Part shown: positions 28,305 through 38,715 of the stretch, in pieces
How the letters are laid out: every line of letters starts with the position of its first letter
How positions within the stretch are numbered: position 1 is the stretch's first letter
Program-made: the position numbers and the translations under genes
Assembly: GCA_024276305.1 (NCBI GenBank)
Contig: JAJRXK010000018.1
Location: 45,818-109,817 of the forward strand
Length of the DNA stretch: 64,000 nt
Origin: Candidatus Krumholzibacteriota bacterium
GTDB lineage: Bacteria > Krumholzibacteriota > Krumholzibacteriia > JAJRXK01
Direction of reading: 5' to 3'
Notes under the pieces: model-generated
What the model was told of the DNA's origin: nothing
The model's database searches: none
Seen by the model: only the letters and a program-made list of their open reading frames with translations

Positions 28305-29167
28305 CGTATCTCCAATGCTCGTAAGTCATCGAGGGGTTCGACAAAGGAACAAGAGCCGAAAGAAAGGGCGATCCGTCTACGATAGTTCATCAAGTCGCTC
28401 ACCCCGACCCGGTGGTGACGCCAGCCGGCTTGGTCACCATGAAGGTGAAAGGCCTTGGGATCCATCTCGCTCACCGTGCTCTCCATCTCCTCCGGACTCA
28501 AACCGACTCGAGCGTAGAGGAGTCCGGCCAAGAACAGGTTGACGAAGCCATGCATCATCGCGCGCGGCGCATTGGTCTCGTAGGTCAGGGGATATGCCCC
28601 CCGGAAGGGATGGTGCAAGCCCGCAGTCGCCTTGAAGGCCACCCCTCCGTCCAGGCATGCGCGGAGAAAGGAGCAAACCGTGGCCACCGGGGGAATCAGG
28701 CCGGCCTCCACTCCCCCGGTGCGGATCTTCGCCCGAAGACCAGCTCGGCCGAGGGCCTTCACCCACGGGCGCGGGTCCTCCCGCCAATCGAACTCGATGA
28801 AGGTCGGAATTGCCTCGGTGAGTTCCGCCAACCATGGCAAGTCCTCGACCGCCTGGGCCCTGGTCTCGATGCTCACGATCCGCACGCGGGAAGGATCGCG
28901 GGCCAGCGATCGCGTCAGCTCCGAATCGAGAGCAGGGTCGCGGGTCCAGAGCAGGCTCAGAGGCCATGCCTCTCCGCGGATCCATCCCCCTGCCAGAAGC
29001 TCTTCGACCCGGGAGACCGGAATGACGAAGGATCCCAGCGCCGACCGATCCGGGCCCCGCAGATAAGCACCGTAGTTGGTGGCCGCCTCCTCCAAGGGGA
29101 GGGCCGCAGGGGGGAAGAGCCCCGCGTAGTCGACGATTCCGTCGAGAAGTGCCTCGATCGCGTTCAC
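28301..29167 (-). CDS. Conserved protein of unknown function in the tyrosine-degradation operon
   Basis: 288 residues, first gene of the leftward tyrosine-degradation operon; its stop overlaps the fumarylacetoacetase start by 4 bases. No signal peptide. The opening IDGIVDYAGLFPPAALPLEEAATNY-like segment, FIEFDWREDPRPWVKAL, LRAKIRTGGVEAGLIP and FKATAGLHHPFRGAYPL look like conserved motifs of an alpha/beta (possibly TIM-barrel) cytosolic enzyme, and I have an impression of homologues with the same DYAGLFPPA start in other phyla, but I cannot name an activity. No maleylacetoacetate isomerase is seen in the window, which makes it a conceivable candidate for that step, but its sequence has none of the glutathione-transferase features of known isomerases. 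Confidence 0.85.
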   Translation of the reverse strand: MNAIEALLDGIVDYAGLFPPAALPLEEAATNYGAYLRGPDRSALGSFVIPVSRVEELLAGGWIRGEAWPLSLLWTRDPALDSELTRSLARDPSRVRIVSIETRAQAVEDLPWLAELTEAIPTFIEFDWREDPRPWVKALGRAGLRAKIRTGGVEAGLIPPVATVCSFLRACLDGGVAFKATAGLHHPFRGAYPLTYETNAPRAMMHGFVNLFLAGLLYARVGLSPEEMESTVSEMDPKAFHLHGDQAGWRHHRVGVSDLMNYRRRIALSFGSCSFVEPLDDLRALEIR

Positions 29168-29387
29168 ATTGCTCCTGGGTAGGGCGAAAGAAGGAGTTTA
29201 GCGCCTCTTGGCGGCTCTTCCCACCCCAGATCGCCGAAGCTCGAATCGAGGTGAGGACGGCCTTCGGCCGTGGGAAATTCTCCCCAGATGTGCTAATTTC
29301 TCTCCGATCCCCGCGCCGGCTTCCCCGGTCCGGATCGCTTGTCCGCTACATTCCATGATCTTCCCGCGATCCCCGAGAGGTTCCTCC

Positions 29388-30479
29388 GTGAGCGAGAATC
29401 CGCTGAGACTCAAGCGCCTGCATCACGCCGAGTTCTGGGTGGGAAACGCCAAACAGGCGGCATTCTACTACACCCGCGCCTTCGGGTTCTCCCGCTTCGC
29501 CTACCAGGGCCTCGAGACCGGCAGTCGAGATCGGGCCAGCTATGCCCTCCAACAGGGGAAAGTCCGCTTCGTGCTCAGCTCGGCGCTCGAGCCCGACGCC
29601 GAGATCAATGCCTTCCTCACCCAGCACGGCGATGGGGTCAAGGACCTGGCCTTCGAGGTCGAGAACGCAGACTTTGCCTACGAAGAAGCTCTCCGCCGCG
29701 GCGCCAAGGGAGCCATCGCGCCACGGACTCTGTCGGACGCCAACGGGAAAGTACGACACTCTGCCGTTTGCACCTACGGAGACACCATTCATTCCTTCTA
29801 CGATTTGCAGGATTATCGTGGACCCTTTCTCCCGGGTTATGTCGAAAGCGAAGAGGCAGGAGAGGGAGTGGGACTTCTGCTCATCGACCACTGCGTGGGG
29901 AACGTCGACTGGGGTGAGATGGAGGCCACGGCCCGGTGGTACGAGGAAGTGATGGGTTTCTCTCGCTACATCACCTTCGACGACAAGGACATCTCGACCG
30001 AGTACACCGCGCTGCAGAGCATCGTGATGAGCAATGATCAAGCATCGATTCGCTTTCCGATCAACGAGCCCGCAAAGGGGCTGAAGAAGAGCCAGATCGC
30101 AGAGTACATTGAGGCCTATCACGGACAAGGTGTCCAACACGTTGCCCTTCTCACCAAGGATATCATTTCTACCGTGGCCCGATTGCGCGCGAACGGAGTG
30201 GACTTTCTCGAGGTCCCCGACAACTACTACGACACGGTTTGGGACCGCGTCGGGGACCACGTGAAAGAAGACCGCGACGAGATTCGTCGACTGCGCATCT
30301 TGGTGGACAGCGATGAGCACGGCTATCTCCTCCAACTCTTCACTCAGCCAGTCCAAGATCGCCCAACTCTCTTCTTCGAAATCATCCAACGGGTCGGTGC
30401 ACGCGGTTTCGGAAAGGGCAACTTCAAAGCCCTCTTCGAATCCATCGAGCGCGAGCAGGGACTCCGCGGAAACCTCTAG
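29388..30479 (+). CDS. hppD: 4-hydroxyphenylpyruvate dioxygenase
   Basis: 363 residues from GTG 29388 (GAGAGG 8 bases upstream); the track's upstream extension is intergenic. It turns 4-hydroxyphenylpyruvate into homogentisate. Two glyoxalase-like halves; Fe(II) ligands are visible as His in LIDHCVGNV, His in [12 protein letters not shown] and Glu in [11 protein letters not shown]. The C-terminal helix region [18 protein letters not shown], which closes the active site, is complete. It is transcribed rightward with homogentisate dioxygenase 7 bases downstream and divergently from the fumarylacetoacetase operon. Confidence 0.96.
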   Translation: MSENPLRLKRLHHAEFWVGNAKQAAFYYTRAFGFSRFAYQGLETGSRDRASYALQQGKVRFVLSSALEPDAEINAFLTQHGDGVKDLAFEVENADFAYEEALRRGAKGAIAPRTLSDANGKVRHSAVCTYGDTIHSFYDLQDYRGPFLPGYVESEEAGEGVGLLLIDHCVGNVDWGEMEATARWYEEVMGFSRYITFDDKDISTEYTALQSIVMSNDQASIRFPINEPAKGLKKSQIAEYIEAYHGQGVQHVALLTKDIISTVARLRANGVDFLEVPDNYYDTVWDRVGDHVKEDRDEIRRLRILVDSDEHGYLLQLFTQPVQDRPTLFFEIIQRVGARGFGKGNFKALFESIEREQGLRGNL

Positions 30480-30486
30480 GCGGAAC

Positions 30487-31641
30487 ATGCCCATCTATCA
30501 CCACCTCGGCAACCTCCCACGCAAACGGCACCAAGTTCTCGTCCGTCCCGACGGCGGGATGTACTTCGAAGAACTCATGGGAAACAAGGGTTTCGTCGGA
30601 CCATCGACCCTGATGTACCACATGCGCTACCCCACCGAGGTTCGCGATCAACGCAGCGCCGGCATCTGTTCCTTGGAGGAAGCCACCCGCGATGACCTGC
30701 GACACTGTCATTTCCGGACGGCGTCGCTGGACTGTGGTCCGTCAGTCGTGCGCGACCGCGTGGGACTGCTCTTCAATGATGATGTTGCCCTCTTCGTTGC
30801 TCGGCCGGATGCAAGTGAGGAACCGCTGTTTCGCGACGGTGGGTCGGACGAGCTGATCTTCGTGGCCAAGGGCGAGGGCACCCTCCACAGCATGCTCGGG
30901 GACCTCCCCTTCCGAAGCGGAGACTACATCGTCATTCCGCGGGGAATCGTTCACCAATGGGAATTCGCCAACAACGATAATCATCTCCTCATCCTCGAGA
31001 GTCGAGGTGCGGTACGTACGCCGAAACACTATCGCAACGAGTTCGGGCAGCTACTCGAGGGCGCTCCTTTCAACGAACGCGATGTGCGTCCTCCCTCCAA
31101 CTTGGTCACTCACGACGACGAAGGTGATTTCGCCGTGCTCACCAAGCATGGGCAGCGCTACACCGAGCAAGTCCTGAGTCATCATCCCTTCGATGTCGTG
31201 GGCTGGGATGGTTTCTACTACCCATGGGCTCTCAACATCGAGGACTTCGAGCCCAAAGTCGCCGCCTACCACCTTCCTCCTCCTGTGCATCAGACCTTCG
31301 AGTCGGAGGGTTTCGTCATCTGTTCCTTCTGCCCGCGTCCCTTCGACTATGGAGAAGGTGCCGTTCCGGCCCCCTACTTCCACTCGAATGTGTGGACCGA
31401 CGAAGTGATTTTCTATGCCTGCGAAGAGTTCATGAGTCGAAAGGGGATCGGCTTCGCATCGATCACCCTCCATCCCGACGGGCTTCCTCACGGTCCTCAG
31501 CCCGGTCGCATGGAAGATTCGATCGGCGTGAAGTGGACCGACGAATTGGCAGTGATGCTCGACACCTTCGCTCCGCTGAAGATCGCCAAGTCGGCGTTGT
31601 CGATCGAAGACGAGGCCTATTACCGGAGCTGGCTCGGCTGA
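30487..31641 (+). CDS. hmgA: Homogentisate 1,2-dioxygenase
   Basis: 384 residues from ATG 30487, seven bases after the hppD stop. It opens the homogentisate ring to maleylacetoacetate. This is the short bacterial form (human enzyme about 445). Motifs: MPIYHHLGNLPRKRHQ, an N-terminal cupin core (DELIFVAKGEGTLHSMLGDL, GDYIVIPRGIVHQW), then the iron site with HSNVWTDEVIFY and LHPDGLPHGPQPG. The final GVKWTDELAVMLDTFAPLK is typical of the family. Its stop overlaps, on the opposite strand, the end of the NUDIX gene by 22 bases. Confidence 0.95.
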   Translation: MPIYHHLGNLPRKRHQVLVRPDGGMYFEELMGNKGFVGPSTLMYHMRYPTEVRDQRSAGICSLEEATRDDLRHCHFRTASLDCGPSVVRDRVGLLFNDDVALFVARPDASEEPLFRDGGSDELIFVAKGEGTLHSMLGDLPFRSGDYIVIPRGIVHQWEFANNDNHLLILESRGAVRTPKHYRNEFGQLLEGAPFNERDVRPPSNLVTHDDEGDFAVLTKHGQRYTEQVLSHHPFDVVGWDGFYYPWALNIEDFEPKVAAYHLPPPVHQTFESEGFVICSFCPRPFDYGEGAVPAPYFHSNVWTDEVIFYACEEFMSRKGIGFASITLHPDGLPHGPQPGRMEDSIGVKWTDELAVMLDTFAPLKIAKSALSIEDEAYYRSWLG

Positions 31642-32168
31642 TCGCCGGTCGCTTCGGTGAAGGGGACCAGCGAAGACTGTCCCCGAGCCTTCAAGTAGTG
31701 CTCGAGGGCCCAGTGGTTGGTGGGAAAGGCCAGATCCTGCCACGGAAGCTGGTCCACCGCGAAGAGTCCTACCTCCAGAGTTTCGTCGCCGGCCGCGACG
31801 CTCTCGCAGAGAAGTCGCCCCCGATAGATCATGTGGACCTGGCCAATGTGGGTCACACTGTAGACTCCGAGCAGGTCCACGATCTCCACTTCGGCTCCGG
31901 TCTCCTCCCTCACCTCGCGTATGGCCCCCTCGGAGGGAGTCTCGCCCAGCTCCAAGAAACCGGCCGGCACATTCCAGAATCCACGACGTGGTTCGATCGC
32001 ACGTCGACCCAGAAGCAGTCGACCTTCCCACTCCGCCAGAACTCCCACGATGATCCGAGGATTCTCGTAGTGGATCCATCCGCAATCCCCGCAGACCAAG
32101 CGTGGACGGTTGTCGCCATCGGGCACCCGAGCCTCGAAATGCGGGTGAAGAGGATCTCCAGGACTCAA
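31620..32168 (-). CDS. NUDIX hydrolase with a zinc-ribbon-like CxxC
   Basis: 182 residues from a TTG at 32168 that overlaps the stop of the upstream SRPBCC gene (TTGA) and has GGAGG 4 bases before it. The start is inferred; other non-AUG starts are possible, but all longer forms read through the SRPBCC gene. NUDIX box: GFLELGETPSEGAIREVREE, then TGAEVEI. The N-terminus has CGDCGWIHYENPRIIVG, half of the zinc ribbon usually found in NADH-pyrophosphatase-like NUDIX proteins; the other CxxC is missing. Substrate is probably a nucleoside diphosphate derivative, not determinable. Confidence 0.85.
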   Translation of the reverse strand: MSPGDPLHPHFEARVPDGDNRPRLVCGDCGWIHYENPRIIVGVLAEWEGRLLLGRRAIEPRRGFWNVPAGFLELGETPSEGAIREVREETGAEVEIVDLLGVYSVTHIGQVHMIYRGRLLCESVAAGDETLEVGLFAVDQLPWQDLAFPTNHWALEHYLKARGQSSLVPFTEATGDQPSQLR

Positions 32169-32692
32169 GCTGCCTCCAGAACCGTCTTGAGTCGGTCCAA
32201 ACCGCGTTCGAAGTCCGGCCCCACCATCCAGTCCATCAGGACCCCGAACCACCGCTCCACCGGATTCGAACCCATCTCGCCGTCCATGCTCCAGGTCACT
32301 CGAGTGCCGTTCTCCACCGTCTCGTAGCGGAGCGCACCCTTCGTGCGATAGCGGCCATGATCGAAGTCGAGGTCGTATTCGACCCCCCAAGCGGGATCCA
32401 CACTGCGGAAGGTGAGTTCTCCGTCCCCACTCTTTCCCGTCCAGCTCTGATGGGCCCCCACTCCGGTCGAATGCTCTCCGATGGTCACCACGATCGTGGG
32501 ATCGGCCTCCTTCCAGGGCGTCCAGCGATCCCACTCCTCCAAATCGCCCACGAGAGCATGAACTTCGGTCACTGGCGCGCCGATCACCACCTCACGCTCC
32601 ACATGGTAGCGGGCAGGCAGGACGAATCCCACGGCCAGGAAGAGGATGACGAGCAGGAGCAGAAGCCCCAGAATCCGGCGTAACCATTTCAT
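32165..32692 (-). CDS. SRPBCC (polyketide cyclase/START-like) protein with N-terminal membrane anchor
   Basis: 175 residues from ATG 32692 with GGGAGG just upstream. A membrane anchor (ILGLLLLLVILFLAVGFVL) follows KWLRR, then an SRPBCC fold: YHVEREVVIGAPVTEVHALV, DLEEWDRWTPW, ALRYETVENGTRVTW and an amphipathic C-terminal helix. Such proteins bind hydrophobic ligands in a deep cavity; many with the WTPW pattern are of unknown function. It overlaps the NUDIX gene by 4 bases and is divergent from the DUF3810 gene. Confidence 0.85.
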   Translation of the reverse strand: MKWLRRILGLLLLLVILFLAVGFVLPARYHVEREVVIGAPVTEVHALVGDLEEWDRWTPWKEADPTIVVTIGEHSTGVGAHQSWTGKSGDGELTFRSVDPAWGVEYDLDFDHGRYRTKGALRYETVENGTRVTWSMDGEMGSNPVERWFGVLMDWMVGPDFERGLDRLKTVLEAA

Positions 32693-32780
32693 CGGAGCCT
32701 CCCGGGTGGATGGAGTCTCCCATGCTAATCTCTGCTCCGGCCGCGGGGCAAGCAGGCATCCGCCTCGAAAGGATGTTCCA

Positions 32781-33926
32781 GTGCCGAGCCAGGATCCGAG
32801 CCGTGACCGCGTCGTGCGGAGGATCGCGCCCCTGCTGAGTGGTCCTCTGGCCTGGATCCTGTCCCAACTCCTCCCCGCTTCGGCCTGCGAATTCTGGGTC
32901 CGGCACCTGAGCGCGAATCTCACCTGGCCACTGGCAGAGGTCGCCACCCTCATTCCCATCTCTGCCTCCGAAATCCTGGTGGTGTCGATCGTGGCCGGGG
33001 TCGCGATCGATGGGTTGCGGCGTCTGCGCCAACGGGGACAGCCGCGCAGTTGGCGGATCGGAGCCTGGATCTTCGACCTGCTCCGGACCGCAAGCGTCTT
33101 GGTGGCCGCCTTCTACTTGCTGTGGGGATTCGGGTACCATGCGCCGCCGCTGGACCAACGCCTGGGCCTTCCGGCCCTGGATCCTGCGAACGCGGAGCGG
33201 ACTCTCGAGACGATGGCCCGAAGTTGGATTGCGCTCACCAATGCCGCCTACGTCGAGATCCACGGCACTTCGGATTCCCGGTCTCCGACCCCCGCGCCTT
33301 CGCTGCGGGAAATGACCGCCTCCCTCCGTCGCAGTTTCGACGACTTGAAGCGTGAGCAGCCCAGCTTGCTTCTGATGCATGGAGGCCGGGCTCCGGTCAA
33401 GGAACTCCTCTCCGGAGAGGTCTTCCACCGTCTGGGGATCTCGGGAATCTATTCGCCCTTCTTTGCCGAGGCCCATGTCGTGGCCTCTCTCCCCGGCGCA
33501 GCCATGGGCCAGGTCCTGGGGCACGAAATGTCGCATCAGCGGGGAATCAATCGGGAGGACGAAGCCAGCTTCGTGGGTGTGCTGGTCGCAACCCGATCGG
33601 ACCGCCCCGAACTGCGCTACTCCGCATGGCTCTTCGCCCAACGCCAGGCTCTTCAGACCCTGGCCGCCCAGGGGTCCACCGCGGTGCCCGAACTGATCGC
33701 AGCCCGCCTCCCCGGAGTGCAGCGCGATGTGGACTCTCTGCACGAGTACTGGAAGGTGGCCCGAGGTCGTGCCAGACTCCTCGCCACCCGGATGAACCAC
33801 GCTTACCTTCGGTCGAATCGAGTGAGCGATGGAGTCGCCAGCTACCGGAGAAGTCTGGATCTTCTCCTCCGGTGGTACGCTTCCGATGTCCAGGATCGAC
33901 CCACAATCCCGAAGGGCCTCCCGTGA
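32781..33926 (+). CDS. DUF3810 membrane protein with metalloprotease-like motif
   Basis: 381 residues from GTG 32781 (AAAGGA upstream). Three or four hydrophobic N-terminal segments (ILSQLLPASACEF, ILVVSIVAGVAI, ASVLVAAFYLLWGFGY), then an alpha-helical soluble domain carrying GHEMSHQRGINREDEASF, an HExxH zincin motif with a downstream Glu. GISGIYSPFFAEAHV just before it is the DUF3810 signature. Probably a membrane-bound zinc peptidase facing the periplasm; substrate unknown. Its stop overlaps the start of the methyltransferase gene (GTGA). Confidence 0.85.
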   Translation: MPSQDPSRDRVVRRIAPLLSGPLAWILSQLLPASACEFWVRHLSANLTWPLAEVATLIPISASEILVVSIVAGVAIDGLRRLRQRGQPRSWRIGAWIFDLLRTASVLVAAFYLLWGFGYHAPPLDQRLGLPALDPANAERTLETMARSWIALTNAAYVEIHGTSDSRSPTPAPSLREMTASLRRSFDDLKREQPSLLLMHGGRAPVKELLSGEVFHRLGISGIYSPFFAEAHVVASLPGAAMGQVLGHEMSHQRGINREDEASFVGVLVATRSDRPELRYSAWLFAQRQALQTLAAQGSTAVPELIAARLPGVQRDVDSLHEYWKVARGRARLLATRMNHAYLRSNRVSDGVASYRRSLDLLLRWYASDVQDRPTIPKGLP

Positions 33927-34705
33927 ACGACCACCCCGAAAAGCCGGATGCCTTCGAGAAATCCGAGTATCGTCGCCTCTTCGCGTGGAGTGATCGTCTC
34001 CAGAGAGAGTGGCCTCTCCTGGAGAGAATCCTGTCCACCGGCCCCCATCGCAGACTTCTCGATCTGGGGTGTGGAAGTGGTGAACACAGCGCATTCCTGC
34101 AGGAAAAAGGCTTCTCCGTCACTGGAGTCGACGCCTCACCGAAGCAGATCGAGAGTGCCCGCAGCCTGCAATCACCCACCGGGCCGGAATTCGTCCTCTC
34201 GACCATCGGAGATCTCGGGGGGCAGGTCGACGGCACCTTCGGGGCTGCACTCTGCGTGGGCAACGTCCTTCCCTACCTCGATGCCGACGAGCTGGATCGT
34301 TCCTTCGCCACCGTGGCCTCCTTGGTCGATCCCGGCGCGCCCTGGCTGTTGCAGATCGTCAACTATCCCGGCCTGCGAGAGCGAGGCGTCCGGACTCTGC
34401 CCGTGAACGTCCGGCCCGGGGACTCCGAGGATGAGGAACTGGTTCTCCTGCGACTGATGCGGTTTTCGGAGGAAGGCAAGGTTCTCTTCAGCCCTTCGAC
34501 CCTTCGATGGCGTCCCGGCGAGGATCCTCCAGTGACCGTTCAGTGGACCAAGACGATCTTGCTCGAGGCCTGGAGCGCGGATGATCTCGTCGCAGTTGCC
34601 GCACGCCACAGCTTCGAGGAAGTGGAGCGCTTCGGAAGCGTAGAAGGTGAAGCTTTCGATCCGATCCACTCCCATGACATTATCTTGCACCTGCGACGGA
34701 AGTAG
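33923..34705 (+). CDS. SAM-dependent methyltransferase (class I)
   Basis: 260 residues from GTG 33923 that overlaps the DUF3810 stop. Rossmann-fold SAM motif LLDLGCGSGEHSAFLQEKG, then VTGVDASPKQIESAR and the post-I acidic residue. The second half (LPVNVRPGDSEDEELVLLRLMRF) is beta-rich and unlike the small-molecule methyltransferases I know. No substrate can be named. A PLP aminotransferase follows 4 bases later, suggesting cotranscription. Confidence 0.88.
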   Translation: MNDHPEKPDAFEKSEYRRLFAWSDRLQREWPLLERILSTGPHRRLLDLGCGSGEHSAFLQEKGFSVTGVDASPKQIESARSLQSPTGPEFVLSTIGDLGGQVDGTFGAALCVGNVLPYLDADELDRSFATVASLVDPGAPWLLQIVNYPGLRERGVRTLPVNVRPGDSEDEELVLLRLMRFSEEGKVLFSPSTLRWRPGEDPPVTVQWTKTILLEAWSADDLVAVAARHSFEEVERFGSVEGEAFDPIHSHDIILHLRRK

Positions 34706-34709
34706 AACC

Positions 34710-35879
34710 ATGCCGCGCTTTCCCGAGGTCTCGGCGAGGAGTGCCCGCATCTCGGGGTCGACCTTCGAGAAATTCCTACCCCGACTGCGGCAGCACCGAG
34801 ACGGATTCTACAAGCTCCACATCGGTGACAGCGACCGCGGTCCGAATTATGTGCTGCCCTATCGAGAGGATTTCGCAGCGCAGAACCCCTACGCCTTCCA
34901 ATACGCAAACACCTGGGGAATCACCCGGCTTCGACGAGCCATCGCCGAGAAACTGCGGGACGAGAACCATCTCTCGGTGGAGGCCGACGAGGTCCTGGTC
35001 ACCGGAGGAGCCACGAATGCGCTGAGCGCCTGCGTTCACGCCATCGCCGATCCTCACGAAGAGATCTTGGTCCTGACTCCCTCCTGGCCCTTCTTCCGAG
35101 GCATGGTCCAGCTCGCGGGAGCCCACGTGCGGGAGCTCCCGTTCTACTGCGAGCTGCGACAGGGAAGCATTCCGAGGATCGAGACCTACCTCGAGTCGGC
35201 CATCACCAGCCGCTGCGTGGGGATCTATCTCAACTCGCCGAACAACCCCAGCGGGGTCACTCTCGACGAGGCCGAACTCACCGCCGTGCTCCGGGTGGCC
35301 GAAGCTCACCGGCTGTGGGTGGTCTCCGACGAGGCCTACGACCAGATGGCCTTCGACGGACGAAACACCCTCAGCCCCGCGGCTCTTGGAGTGGCCGCCG
35401 GACAGGTTCTCACCACCTTCACCTTCTCCAAGACCTATCGATTCGCGGGACTCCGGCTGGGCTGGGCGACCGGACCGAGAACCCTCCTGGAGGCGATGAA
35501 CAAGATCATGGTCCACATGATCTACGGGCCCACGGTGCCCGGGCAGTACATGATGGTCGAGGCCCTGCGGACCCGTCGAGAGTGGGTGCCCTCCGTCCAG
35601 GCCGAGTACCAGCGACGGCGAGACGACTTCCTCGACGCCTTGGCCCTCGATCTTCACGCCCCTGAAGGAACCTACTTCGTCTTCTTCGACGCGCAGCAAT
35701 TCCTCGGCAAAGAGCCCATCGACGCCCTGGTGGCACGATGCATCGATGCCGGGGTCGCCGTGACCCCAGGAGAAGATTTCGGAGACGATTACCGAAACTG
35801 GATTCGGGTGTGCTTCGCGGCCGAAGATCCCGAACGAAGCCGGCAGGCTGCCGTCCGCCTACGCGAGATCCTGGCCTGA
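34710..35879 (+). CDS. Class I/II PLP-dependent aminotransferase
   Basis: 389 residues from ATG 34710, four bases after the methyltransferase stop. Fold type I signatures: NTWGITRLRRAIAEKL, TGGATNALSACVHAI, YLNSPNNPSGVTL, VVSDEAYDQMAF, the PLP-lysine motif TFSKTYRFAGLRLGW, and a C-terminal Arg region (NWIRVCFA). It belongs to the aspartate/aromatic aminotransferase group. A tyrosine transaminase role would feed the HPPD gene 5 kb away, but the sequence does not show the substrate and this is speculation. Confidence 0.88.
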   Translation: MPRFPEVSARSARISGSTFEKFLPRLRQHRDGFYKLHIGDSDRGPNYVLPYREDFAAQNPYAFQYANTWGITRLRRAIAEKLRDENHLSVEADEVLVTGGATNALSACVHAIADPHEEILVLTPSWPFFRGMVQLAGAHVRELPFYCELRQGSIPRIETYLESAITSRCVGIYLNSPNNPSGVTLDEAELTAVLRVAEAHRLWVVSDEAYDQMAFDGRNTLSPAALGVAAGQVLTTFTFSKTYRFAGLRLGWATGPRTLLEAMNKIMVHMIYGPTVPGQYMMVEALRTRREWVPSVQAEYQRRRDDFLDALALDLHAPEGTYFVFFDAQQFLGKEPIDALVARCIDAGVAVTPGEDFGDDYRNWIRVCFAAEDPERSRQAAVRLREILA

Positions 35880-35889
35880 GTCGCCTCTG

Positions 35890-36075
35890 CTAACGATACA
35901 CAGCTTTGAGCGCCCCCACTGCGAGGACTCGACGGCCACCGCCGCCGGGCCCGAGAATGCGGCTGACGCCCGCGGACGGGGTTCCACGATTCGCAGTGCC
36001 GCTCAGCGGAAAGATGTCCCGTGCAAATGCAGGACTGGATGCGACCAAGAGCAAGAATAGGATCGCGACTTTCAT
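35890..36075 (-). CDS. Small secreted peptide, unknown
   Basis: 61 codons on the minus strand from ATG 36075 (preceded by GGGG). It begins MKVAILFLLLVASSPAFARD, a textbook signal peptide with likely cleavage after AFA, leaving about 43 residues (LSGTANRGTPSAGVSRILGP, then a GGGG run and a basic C-terminus). The track gives a longer form with an implausible N-terminus. It stands alone, converging with the aminotransferase gene. The signal peptide is the main evidence that this is a real gene; it may also be the remnant of a larger secreted protein. Confidence 0.4.
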   Translation of the reverse strand: MKVAILFLLLVASSPAFARDIFPLSGTANRGTPSAGVSRILGPGGGGRRVLAVGALKAVYR

Positions 36076-36564
36076 GTCGGGACCCCTATCCATGACCAGG
36101 GTGTCTTCTTCTGAATGGAAGCGCGGTCTCACCACGAATGGCCAATACGACAGATGACGTAATTCCAGCGTTCCGACCGAGAGATGGATTGGATCAACGC
36201 GCGAGACCACCCTGGAGCCCGAACCCTGGTCTGCGCCCTGGGCCGGGGTCGATCGCCGTGGTCGCTCCCTCACCTCCGACCTACGGCTTTCTCCTGACGC
36301 GATCCTCTACCATCAGCAATATCTCTATTCGGTGTCGCCATTCGATGCGTCTGGTCGTCTGATCCGAAATTCCACGGGGGCCCGCAAGAACTTCGGTGAG
36401 CCGCAACTATTCGAGACAAACGGCGACGGTTGCGCCTGGGCGTCATGGGGGAGTCTTGAATGTGCTCCTGTGATTCGGACGCCGCCCAGTCACCAGAGTT
36501 TGGACCAGGGAGAAACACTCTGCCTTCGATGGCAAGGAGCGCCACGAAGTCCGATCCAACGCAA
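36076..36564. other. Intergenic region without a recognised gene
   Basis: About 490 bases between the small secreted peptide and the groEL terminator. Track ORFs here are fragments or shadows. It holds locally lower GC around 36290-36340 but I found no convincing promoter, repeat or RNA gene. Confidence 0.6.
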
Positions 36565-36594
36565 GAGCCCGCCCCCGAAGTCGGGAGCGGGCTC
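36565..36594 (-). terminator. groESL terminator hairpin
   Basis: GAGCCCGC (36565-36572) pairs with GCGGGCTC (36587-36594). In the interior, on the minus strand, CCCGA pairs with TCGGG, giving one long, slightly bulged stem ending in a tiny loop. It lies 34 bases after the groEL stop. The downstream tract (TTGCGTT) is only weakly U rich. Confidence 0.65.
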
Positions 36595-36625
36595 GGTTCC
36601 GCAGAGCGGAGTGAGCAGAGGGACA

Positions 36626-38289
<1,664 letters not shown>

Positions 38290-38339
38290 TCAGGTTTGGG
38301 ATCGAAGTGGATCGTCGGGCTCTAGGAAAAGAATCTGGC

Positions 38340-38630
38340 CTAGAGAATGGCCAGGATGTCGGTCTCGCGCAGAATGAGGAGGTCCTTGCTTTCGACCTCG
38401 ATCTCCGTTCCGCTGTACTTTCCGAAGAGGACGACGTCGCCCTCCTTGACTTCGGGCTTCACACGATCGCCATTGTCACTGAGGCGACCGGCACCCACCG
38501 CCACGACCTTGCCCTGCTGCGGCTTCTCCTTGGCAGTGTCGGGAATGATGATGCCGCTCTTGCTGGTCTCGGCCTGCATGGCCTCTACGATGACTCGATC
38601 GCCCAGGGGCGTGATCTTCATCTTCGCCAT
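38340..38630 (-). CDS. groES: Co-chaperonin GroES (10 kDa)
   Basis: 96 residues from ATG 38630 with GGAGGAG 8 bases upstream; the longer track start runs through the promoter region. Contains [12 protein letters not shown], the mobile-loop region [29 protein letters not shown] and the C-terminal [14 protein letters not shown]. Caps GroEL. A gap of 74 bases separates it from groEL. Confidence 0.98.
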   Translation of the reverse strand: MAKMKITPLGDRVIVEAMQAETSKSGIIIPDTAKEKPQQGKVVAVGAGRLSDNGDRVKPEVKEGDVVLFGKYSGTEIEVESKDLLILRETDILAIL

Positions 38631-38715
38631 TCTCGAACTCCTCCGGTTCGGCCCCCAGGGGCCGACTCTTGGATCGAAGACCCCGGGACTCGGGGCCTCC
38701 ACTACAGATTGGGGT

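Noticed and set aside
29168-29387. Small hairpin (ACGGCC-TTC-GGCCGT) and A/T-rich patch between the divergent tyrosine operons
   Set aside because: The stem is short and I could not find a well-spaced promoter pair or a repeat convincing enough to call an operator.
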